7,215 nt of DNA, taken from the NCBI GenBank assembly GCA_903916135.1, contig CAIWVT010000541.1:1-7215 (forward strand), in the 5' to 3' direction. The position numbers and the translations under genes are program-made. Below the pieces are notes generated by a model that worked only from the letters and a program-made list of their open reading frames with translations, did not search any database and had not been told where the DNA came from. This DNA is from an uncultured bacterium. GTDB lineage: Bacteria > Bacteroidota > Bacteroidia > Bacteroidales > CAIWKO01. This document shows positions 1 through 5,989 of this stretch, piece after piece; positions within the stretch are counted from its first letter, which is position 1; each line of letters starts with the position of its first letter.

Positions 1-1092
1 CCTGATAGTGTACATACCCTTAAATGGGTAACTTCATTATGTAGGAATAATATTGACATTGTCCTTTTCAGCCTGAATAATTTCAATCCAATACCATATC
101 AAGATTTAAAAAACTTTAGAAGCTACTCTCTAAATAATGATACCAAATTAAGCACAAGTAATAATAAAATTAAAAAACTGACCTATCTTTTTTCAATAAA
201 AAAAATAAAAAAGATAATTGAGCATGAAAAGCCTGATATCTTGCATTCGCATTATGCAACAAGCTATGGTTTAATAGGTGCATTAACCAACTTTCATCCA
301 TTTATAATTTCTGTTTGGGGAAGCGATGTTTTTGATTTTCCAAAGGTGTCTATCCTTCATAGAAAAATTATCGAATTTAATTTGCGCAAGGCTGACAAGG
401 TGCTTTCCACAAGCAATATCATGGCAAAAGAGACTGAAAAATACACGAGAAAACAAATTGAAGTAACACCATTTGGAATAGATTTGCAGATATTCAAACC
501 ATTAAAAACAAAGAGTTTATTTGAAGATAATGCCATTGTGATTGGAACAATAAAGAGTTTGGCAAGTAAATATGGGATTGAGTATTTGATTAAGGCGTTT
601 AAAATTATTTCGGATAAATATGCTGATTTGAATTTAAAACTATTAATTGTTGGCGGAGGTACTGAAGAAAGAGAATTGTATTTAAAAAATTTATGCAAAG
701 AACTTCATATAGATAAGAAAGTAAAATTTACAGGTTTCATTGCTCATGAAGAAGTTCCCGTCTATTATAATATGCTTGATATTTATGTGGCTGTTTCAAT
801 TCTTGATAGCGAAAGTTTCGGCGTTGCCATACTTGAAGCTTCAGCTTGTGAAATACCAGTGGTCGTATCGAATGTGGGAGGCTTGCCCGAAGTAGTAAAA
901 AATGAAGAAACAGGGTTTATTGTTGAGCCAAAAAACGAATTTGAAACAGCTTGTGCAATTGAGAAATTGATTTTGAATAAAGACCTTCGATTAACCATGG
1001 GTAAAAATGGAAGGAAGCACGTGGAGGAAAATTATGAATGGAACTTTTGTGTCCAAAAAATGATCAACATTTACCAAAGTATGATAAAATAA
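1..1092 (+). CDS. Glycosyltransferase family 4 (GT-B fold), 5'-truncated by window edge
   Basis: This is a retaining GT-B glycosyltransferase that probably adds a sugar from a nucleotide donor to a lipid-linked glycan on the cytoplasmic face of the inner membrane. The frame is open from base 1, giving 363 visible residues. The first ones (DSVHTLKWV) match the N-terminal strand-loop where GT4 proteins normally begin with about ten further residues, so only a short piece is missing. Visible landmarks, numbered from base 1, are GSD at 107-109, PFGID at 157-161 at the start of the C-terminal Rossmann domain, the LLIVGGG strand near 213-219, and the donor-binding EX7E motif E271-SFGVAIL-E279 followed by GGLPEVV. 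An internal TTG at 241 would drop the acceptor domain and is not the start. The next gene begins 15 bases downstream. Donor and acceptor sugars cannot be read from the sequence. Confidence 0.93.
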   Translation, partial: PDSVHTLKWVTSLCRNNIDIVLFSLNNFNPIPYQDLKNFRSYSLNNDTKLSTSNNKIKKLTYLFSIKKIKKIIEHEKPDILHSHYATSYGLIGALTNFHPFIISVWGSDVFDFPKVSILHRKIIEFNLRKADKVLSTSNIMAKETEKYTRKQIEVTPFGIDLQIFKPLKTKSLFEDNAIVIGTIKSLASKYGIEYLIKAFKIISDKYADLNLKLLIVGGGTEERELYLKNLCKELHIDKKVKFTGFIAHEEVPVYYNMLDIYVAVSILDSESFGVAILEASACEIPVVVSNVGGLPEVVKNEETGFIVEPKNEFETACAIEKLILNKDLRLTMGKNGRKHVEENYEWNFCVQKMINIYQSMIK

Positions 1093-1107
1093 TTATTGTT
1101 AATAAAG

Positions 1108-2145
1108 ATGAACCCTGAAATACACCAACCTATTGTCTCTATTATTATTCCATGTTATAACGAAGAGTTATTTCTTGAAAATTGTATAGATTCCATTCTG
1201 AAAAATGACTATCCAAAAGATAAAATCGAAATATTGATTATTGATGGATTAAGCACTGATACTACCAAAAAGATTGCCGAAAGAATAATAAATGAAAATA
1301 AAACCATTGCTATTAAATTGATTACAAATCTTAGTAAGACTTTTCCGTGTGCAGTAAACTTAGGCTATAATAATTCAATAGGCGATTTTATTGTGATTTT
1401 GGGTGCCCATGCCGTTTACAATAATTCATATATTTCGTTATGCATCGAAAATTCTTTATTATATAACGCTGACAATATAGGCGGTGTACTGCATACCATT
1501 GGGTTAAATAAATCAATAACAGGAAAACTTATTACAAATGTGTTGTCAAGTTCTTTTGGTGTTGGAAATGCCACATTTCGCACTGGCACTGATAAAGTTA
1601 CAGAAGTTGACACTGTTTTTGGCGGCTGCTATAAAAGAAGTGTGTTTGAAAAGATAGGTCTTTTTAATGAAAATTTAAGAAGCACCTCTGATATGGACTT
1701 CAATGTTCGCTTAAAAAAATCGGGAGGTAAAATTATACTTGTCCCTTCTATAATAGTAACATATTATACAAGAAACAATTTTATGAAATTCATAAAAAAC
1801 AACTTCCGAAATGGTTTCTGGGCTATTTATCCACTTAGGTTTGTTGATTATTTGCCTGTTTCTTTCAGGCATTTGGTTCCCTTGTTTTTCATGTTAGGAA
1901 TAGTAGGAGGTTCAATAGTGTCACTATTTTCATGCACATTATTTCTTATTTTTCAAGCAGTTCTAATTATTTATTTTATTAGTGCTATTTATTTTTCATT
2001 TTCATTTATTAAAAAAGGCATCATCAATATCTTTCTGATGCCTTGGTTGTTTTTAGTTCTTCATGTAACGTACGGAAGCGGCTCGTGGTGGGCAGTCTTG
2101 AATGTACTATATTTTAAAGTCATTAGAATTTTTAAATCGAATTAG
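1108..2145 (+). CDS. Membrane-anchored GT2 glycosyltransferase, succinoglycan ExoA-like
   Basis: This is a 345-residue inverting GT-A glycosyltransferase, probably extending a lipid-linked polysaccharide repeat unit. The N-terminal catalytic domain opens with VSIIIPCYNEE (10-20) and the nucleotide-binding IIDGLSTD (44-51). Next come the LGAHAVY segment (98-104), where most relatives carry an Asp-containing metal-binding motif, then FGGCYKR (171-177) and SDMDFNVRL (194-202), the likely catalytic-base region. The C-terminal third is strongly hydrophobic, with about three membrane spans near 256-278, 279-301 and 305-323, and ends with an HVTYGSGS motif (319-326) typical of ExoA-like proteins. 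I chose ATG 1108 over an upstream TTG at 1096, because homologues begin shortly before the VSIIIP strand. No Shine-Dalgarno is visible. The next gene starts 3 bases after the stop. The sugar specificity is unknown. Confidence 0.9.
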   Translation: MNPEIHQPIVSIIIPCYNEELFLENCIDSILKNDYPKDKIEILIIDGLSTDTTKKIAERIINENKTIAIKLITNLSKTFPCAVNLGYNNSIGDFIVILGAHAVYNNSYISLCIENSLLYNADNIGGVLHTIGLNKSITGKLITNVLSSSFGVGNATFRTGTDKVTEVDTVFGGCYKRSVFEKIGLFNENLRSTSDMDFNVRLKKSGGKIILVPSIIVTYYTRNNFMKFIKNNFRNGFWAIYPLRFVDYLPVSFRHLVPLFFMLGIVGGSIVSLFSCTLFLIFQAVLIIYFISAIYFSFSFIKKGIINIFLMPWLFLVLHVTYGSGSWWAVLNVLYFKVIRIFKSN

Positions 2146-2148
2146 ATT

Positions 2149-2739
2149 ATGAAACGAATTTTTGATTTCTCTTCAAGTTTAATAGGTCTGCTGATTTTTT
2201 TTCCATTTCTATTAATCATTAGCTTAATTATTAAACTGCACGATTTCGGTCCTGTGTTTTATAAAGCACCAAGAGTTGGTTTGAACGGAAACCTATTTAA
2301 AATGTATAAATTCAGAACAATGGTGGTCAATGCTGATAAAATCGGTGCTTCATCCACCACCAGTTCCGATTCGCGCATCACAGGTATCGGGCGTTTCTTA
2401 CGAAAATATAAACTTGACGAAATGCCTCAGTTAATAAATGTGTTTATTGGAAACATGAGTATTGTTGGTCCGAGACCTGATGTAAAATATTTTACAGATT
2501 TATTTAATGAAGAAGAAAAAGCAATTCTATCTGTGAAACCCGGCATCACGGATTATGCGTCTGTTTGGAATTCTGACGAAGGTAAAATTCTTGAAGGTGC
2601 TGAAGATCCTGACAAAGCATACATGGAATTAATTTGGCCCGAAAAGAAAAGATTGCAGCTAAAATATATTCAAGAACATTCTTTTTGGGTGGATATTAAA
2701 ATTGTTTTTTTAACTTTGCAGGCTGTCGTAAAAAATTAA
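2149..2739 (+). CDS. Undecaprenyl-phosphate sugar-phosphate transferase, small PglC-type monotopic PGT
   Basis: This bacterial sugar transferase moves a sugar 1-phosphate from a nucleotide sugar to undecaprenyl phosphate, the first membrane step of capsule, O-antigen or glycoprotein glycan assembly. At 196 residues it is the minimal PglC/WcaJ-C-terminal form, without the extra N-terminal membrane domain of WbaP-type enzymes. Features seen: the KRIFDF start (2-7), a hydrophobic re-entrant helix with the helix-breaking P19, PVFY followed by an RVG segment, YKFRTM (53-58), the catalytic Asp-Glu pair in LDEMPQLINV (D90, E91), MSIVGPRPD (to 111) and KPGIT (130-134). The C-terminal HSFWVDIKIV region is also standard for the family. 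The gene is tightly packed behind the GT2 gene, supporting a shared operon. Which sugar it loads is not determinable, although the DegT gene downstream makes an amino sugar a reasonable guess. Confidence 0.95.
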   Translation: MKRIFDFSSSLIGLLIFFPFLLIISLIIKLHDFGPVFYKAPRVGLNGNLFKMYKFRTMVVNADKIGASSTTSSDSRITGIGRFLRKYKLDEMPQLINVFIGNMSIVGPRPDVKYFTDLFNEEEKAILSVKPGITDYASVWNSDEGKILEGAEDPDKAYMELIWPEKKRLQLKYIQEHSFWVDIKIVFLTLQAVVKN

Positions 2740-2766
2740 CTCCAATAACCAATTTTGTTTTATTTG

Positions 2767-3744
2767 ATGACGTATTCCAAAGATTTTTTAGAAAACCTAT
2801 ATCGGATGATGTTGCGCATCCGAATTTGCGAGGAAAGCCTTGTGGATCCTATTTTAAAAAGAGAGATTCATTGTCCGGTGCATTTGTATTCGGGGCAAGA
2901 AGCTGTGGCTACTGGTGTGGGAGCAGCTCTTGAACAAAAAGACTATATCTTTGGGAACCATCGTTCCCACGGTCATTATTTAGCCAAAGGAGGCGATATG
3001 CCGGCAATGATTGCTGAAATTTATGGCAAAGAAAATGGGTGCTCAAGAGGAAGAGGAGGTTCAATGCACTTAATTTCACCCGAAAATGGTGTTTTGGGAA
3101 TAGTTCCTATTGTTTCAGGCACAATTTCACTCGCACTTGGTGCTGCATTATCCATTAAAATAAAAAAAGAAGATAAAGTTACCGTAAGTTTTTTTGGTGA
3201 TGGTGCCACAGGCGAAGGAGTTTTATACGAATCCCTGAATTTTGCTGCCCTTAAAAAGCTTCCCATCATCTTTGCTTGCGAAAACAATTTATATTCTACC
3301 CATTTGCCTATTAACGAAATCCGAACGAACCGCACTATTTTCAACATTGCAAATCCATTCGAAATAGAAACCTACAGAGTTGATGGAAATGATGTCCTAA
3401 AAGTTTATGAAACCGCAAAAAAAGCTGTTGAGCATTGCAGAAATGGAATGGGTCCGGTTTTTATTGAATTTCTAACCTACCGTTTCCGTGGTCATGTGGG
3501 ACCTGATGATAATGTTCAGGGTTCCCATACTGATATTCGTCCAAAAGATGAGATAGAATCATGGTTGAAAAGAGATCCCCTGATTCTTTTTAAATCATAT
3601 TTGATGGAAAATAATATTTCGACTGAAGACAAGCTTACTTTGATAGAACAATCGGTTGAAACAGAAGTCAACGCTGCAAATGATTTTGCCAGAAACAGTC
3701 CTAAACCTCTAAAAGAAGACCTTTGTGAATATGTATTCAAATAG
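2767..3744 (+). CDS. Thiamine-diphosphate dehydrogenase E1 component, alpha chain (stand-alone, in polysaccharide locus)
   Basis: This is the 325-residue alpha chain of a heterotetrameric E1 (2-oxoacid or acetoin dehydrogenase family). The N-terminal LYRMMLRIRICEE and HLYSGQEAVATG segments are canonical. Next come HRSHGHYLAKGG (65-76) and GCSRGRGGSMH (91-101), which line the cofactor site. The thiamine-diphosphate motif is complete: GDG (144-146), GEG (149-151) and closing NN (173-174). The later loop reads YRFRGHVGPDDNV (238-250), whereas pyruvate dehydrogenases usually have GHS followed by a DP-containing stretch. The length fits bacterial E1 alpha. ATG 2767 is preferred to TTG 2755, matching the usual distance to the LYRMML helix. 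The stop lies inside the beta gene (14-base overlap), so the two chains are probably translated together. No lipoyl E2 or E3 is nearby. The family assignment is firm. The substrate is not, and a role in making a two-carbon-branched sugar is inferred only from context. Confidence 0.92.
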   Translation: MTYSKDFLENLYRMMLRIRICEESLVDPILKREIHCPVHLYSGQEAVATGVGAALEQKDYIFGNHRSHGHYLAKGGDMPAMIAEIYGKENGCSRGRGGSMHLISPENGVLGIVPIVSGTISLALGAALSIKIKKEDKVTVSFFGDGATGEGVLYESLNFAALKKLPIIFACENNLYSTHLPINEIRTNRTIFNIANPFEIETYRVDGNDVLKVYETAKKAVEHCRNGMGPVFIEFLTYRFRGHVGPDDNVQGSHTDIRPKDEIESWLKRDPLILFKSYLMENNISTEDKLTLIEQSVETEVNAANDFARNSPKPLKEDLCEYVFK

Positions 3745-4714
3745 TAGAAAACTAAATTTTGGCTTGGCGATAAATGAAGCTATCCGACAGATGATGGAAG
3801 CCGATGATACGGTTTTCTTAATGGGTCAGGGGGTCAAAAGCCCTTGGTATGTTGGAAACACATGCAACGGATTGATTCAGCAATTTGGCGAAGAACGTGT
3901 TATTGACACGCCTGTTTCTGAAAATGCCATAACAGGTGCTGCTGTGGGTGCTTCCATTGCTGGCATGAAAGCCATCGTTGTGCATCCTCGTGTTGATTTT
4001 GTGCTGTATGCTTTCGATCCCATCATAAATCAAGCTGCCAACTGGCATTATATGAATGGAGGAAAATCTTCCGTACCCGTTGTGTTTTGGTTGATTGTGA
4101 ATCGCGGTGGCGAACAAGCAGCTCAACATTCACAAGCATTACATTCCATGTTTGCCCATGTGCCCGGATTAAAAGTCGTAGCTCCTTCCACACCTTATGA
4201 TGCAAAAGGCTTACTGGTTTCTTCCATCATGGACGAAAACCCTGTTGTTTTTATTGACGACAGATGGCTCTATAATTCCCAAGACGAAGTGCCCCAAGAA
4301 ATGTATCAAATACCAATTGGCAAAGGAATTATCAGAAATGAAGGTACGGCTCTCACACTTGTTTCATTTTCTTATATGGCTATTGAATCGCAAAAAGCGG
4401 TTGATGACCTGAAACAACAAGGCATTGACGTGGAGTTTATTGATTTGAGAACCATCAAACCTTTGGATACAGAACTAATCTTCAACTCTGTTAAAAAAAC
4501 AGGTAAACTTGTCATTGCTGATGGATCATGGAAAACAGGAAGTGTTGCCGGAGAAATCTCCGCATTAGTTGCCGAACATTGTTTCCAATACCTGAAAGCA
4601 CCCATAAAACGTGTTTGTTTGCCCGATGTTCCTGCTCCAGCATCATCCAGCCTCGAAAGCGTTTATTACAAAACCAAAGACGATATAATTAAAACAATTA
4701 AAGAAATATTATAA
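3731..4714 (+). CDS. Thiamine-diphosphate dehydrogenase E1 component, beta chain (transketolase-like)
   Basis: This is the 327-residue partner of the preceding alpha chain. It has an N-terminal pyrimidine-binding domain and a C-terminal transketolase domain. DTPVSENAITGAAVG (59-73) contains E64, which aligns with the glutamate that activates thiamine diphosphate. NRGGEQAAQHSQALH (124-138) contains H133, matching the conserved active-site histidine in the AQHSQ motif. PGLKVVAPSTPYDAKGLL and the C-terminal LRTIKPLD segment are typical of E1 beta. ATG 3731 lies within the end of the alpha gene. A GTG at 3725 is possible but adds only two residues. In two-chain E1 enzymes the active sites form at the alpha-beta interface, so both genes are needed. 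With every catalytic landmark kept and no E2/E3 beside it, the pair may use a free acceptor instead of a lipoyl domain. That last point is inference. Confidence 0.92.
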   Translation: MYSNSRKLNFGLAINEAIRQMMEADDTVFLMGQGVKSPWYVGNTCNGLIQQFGEERVIDTPVSENAITGAAVGASIAGMKAIVVHPRVDFVLYAFDPIINQAANWHYMNGGKSSVPVVFWLIVNRGGEQAAQHSQALHSMFAHVPGLKVVAPSTPYDAKGLLVSSIMDENPVVFIDDRWLYNSQDEVPQEMYQIPIGKGIIRNEGTALTLVSFSYMAIESQKAVDDLKQQGIDVEFIDLRTIKPLDTELIFNSVKKTGKLVIADGSWKTGSVAGEISALVAEHCFQYLKAPIKRVCLPDVPAPASSSLESVYYKTKDDIIKTIKEIL

Positions 4715-4726
4715 CTCAATTTACTT

Positions 4727-5839
4727 ATGGAAAAAAGAAAAGTCCGCTTTGTTGATCCAGGCAAACTCTACCGAATGTTAAAGCCTGAGCTTGATGCTGC
4801 TTATTTTGAAATCATGGAAAAAGGTGAACTCATCAATCGCGGTCATTTAAAATCATTCGAAGATAATCTTGCTAAATTTGTTGGCACCAAATATGCCATT
4901 GGCTTAAACAGTGGGTACGATTCTCTGCATGTTTCCATGCGTGCTGCCGGTATCGGACCAGGCGACGAAGTCATTGTTCCCGCTCATACTTTTGTTGCAA
5001 GTTGTTCTGCTATCGTGAATGTGGGCGCAACTCCTATCTTGGTGGATGTTACTTCCGACTTCAATATTGATGTAAATAAAATTAATGAAGTTATCACCTC
5101 TCGCACCAAAGGCATTATGCCGGTGCATTTAAGCGGATGGATGGCTGATATGCCTGCTATTTTGAAGATTGCAGAGAAATACAATTTGGTTGTTATCGAA
5201 GATGCCTGTCAAAGTTTAGGCTCATCCATCAATGGTATCGGAGCGGGTGCTTGGGGTACGGCAGGTTGCTTTAGTTTTTATCCGTTTAAAATCCTTGGAG
5301 GATATGGCGATGGTGGTGCAATCACTACCAACAGCGAAAAAATTGCCACGTATGCGCGCAGAATGAGATTTAATGGTGAAGACCGCGAAACGGGCGAATA
5401 TTGTGGACATGGATTTACGTGTTTACTCGACAATATGCAAGCAGCATTTCTTGATGTGAAGCTACGGTATATGAGACAATGGATTGACAAACGAAAAGCA
5501 ATCGCCAACAAATATCTCGAAGCCTTTTCTGATATTCCAGATTTATTATTACCTCATTACAATCGTGCGGGTTTCGATCATGTGTATCAAAATTACACCT
5601 TACGCTCCAAACAGGGAAGCGAATTCTCCGATTATCTAAAAGAGCATGGAATCGAAATACTTACCCAGTTTCGCAAACCTTATTATAAGCATAAAGCCTT
5701 GAACTTACCCGACCGTGGTTTTCCTGAAACAGAAGCACTGAGCCGCGAAGTTTGTTCTTTGCCCATGAATGTTGAAATTGATGAGGAGGAATTGGATTAT
5801 GTTATCCAAGTGGTTAGAAGTTTTTATGGATTGAATTGA
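4727..5839 (+). CDS. DegT/DnrJ/EryC1/StrS-family nucleotide-sugar aminotransferase
   Basis: This is a 370-residue PLP enzyme of fold type I that would transfer an amino group, usually from glutamate, to a keto group on a nucleotide-activated sugar in the cytoplasm. Landmarks are the phosphate-binding loop NSGYDSL (61-67), GIGPGDEVIVPAHTFVAS, VHLSGWMADM, EDACQSLGS with D159 and Q162 contacting the cofactor, and FSFYPFK with the Schiff-base lysine K188 followed by GGYGDGGAITT. The lysine separates it from the ColD/RfbH-type dehydratases of the same superfamily, which have histidine there. The sequence recalls 3-keto-sugar aminotransferases of the QdtB/FdtB type, but 3- versus 4-amination cannot be decided by eye. 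It begins 12 bases after the E1 beta stop, so it is probably co-transcribed, and its product may be the sugar the E1 pair modifies, or the reverse. Confidence 0.93.
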   Translation: MEKRKVRFVDPGKLYRMLKPELDAAYFEIMEKGELINRGHLKSFEDNLAKFVGTKYAIGLNSGYDSLHVSMRAAGIGPGDEVIVPAHTFVASCSAIVNVGATPILVDVTSDFNIDVNKINEVITSRTKGIMPVHLSGWMADMPAILKIAEKYNLVVIEDACQSLGSSINGIGAGAWGTAGCFSFYPFKILGGYGDGGAITTNSEKIATYARRMRFNGEDRETGEYCGHGFTCLLDNMQAAFLDVKLRYMRQWIDKRKAIANKYLEAFSDIPDLLLPHYNRAGFDHVYQNYTLRSKQGSEFSDYLKEHGIEILTQFRKPYYKHKALNLPDRGFPETEALSREVCSLPMNVEIDEEELDYVIQVVRSFYGLN

Positions 5840-5862
5840 TTGATTCTTTTGGACTATGTTTG
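5831..5862 (+). promoter_or_regulatory. Candidate Bacteroidota-type promoter for the downstream aminotransferase
   Basis: TATGTTTG at 5855-5862 fits the Bacteroidota -7 consensus TAnnTTTG exactly. A TTG at 5831-5833 lies 21 bases upstream, within the range reported for the -33 element, and another TTG at 5836-5838 lies 16 bases upstream. Transcription would start near 5868 and leave a leader of about 120 bases before the ATG at 5990. The element overlaps the 3' end of the DegT gene. The motif is short and the region AT-rich, so chance is a real alternative. Confidence 0.3.
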
Positions 5863-5989
5863 TCTTTGCATAAGAAAGAAAAACCCTCTGACTCTAATAG
5901 CCCTAAAATGCAATAAGCAACATTTCCATATTTGACCATTCCACCCTTTTACATAATAAACCATATAATAAATCAATTTACGTATCCCG
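5840..5989. other. Intergenic gap at the probable end of the polysaccharide operon
   Basis: This 150-base non-coding stretch is by far the longest gap in the window. Apart from the candidate promoter at its left end I see no tRNA, no riboswitch-like structure and no convincing hairpin followed by a T-run, so any terminator of the upstream operon is not evident. The right end (5951-5980) is very AT-rich. It marks a functional break between sugar genes and an amino-acid-type aminotransferase. Confidence 0.6.

Noticed and set aside
198..215. A-rich tract resembling terminator or slippage sequence
   Set aside because: It lies inside the open GT4 reading frame, has no adjoining hairpin, and simply encodes lysine and isoleucine codons.
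241..243. TTG as the start of the first glycosyltransferase
   Set aside because: The same frame is open back to base 1 and carries the conserved GT4 N-terminal HTLKWV segment, so the true start is to the left of the window.
3021..3347. Minus-strand open frame of 108 codons, and similar minus-strand frames across the window
   Set aside because: They lie opposite well-supported + strand genes, show no recognisable motif, and have the composition expected of an antisense shadow.
2767..4714. Naming the E1 pair pdhA/pdhB of the housekeeping pyruvate dehydrogenase
   Set aside because: No E2 or E3 genes adjoin it, the setting is a glycan locus, and the alpha-chain loop differs from usual PDH. The family is clear but the substrate is not.
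4727..5839. DegT gene as a PLP-dependent sugar dehydratase (ColD/RfbH type)
   Set aside because: The cofactor lysine K188 is present in FSFYPFK; the dehydratases carry histidine there.
5835..5846. Short ATTG-type tandem repeat at the end of the DegT gene
   Set aside because: It is too short (about 12 bases) and of low complexity. No other repeats, CRISPR-like arrays, inverted repeats or transposase genes were found in the window.
5866..5920. Possible hairpin from TTGCA and TGCAA in the intergenic gap
   Set aside because: It has only five paired bases with a loop of about 40 bases and no following T-run, so it is not convincing as a terminator or riboswitch.
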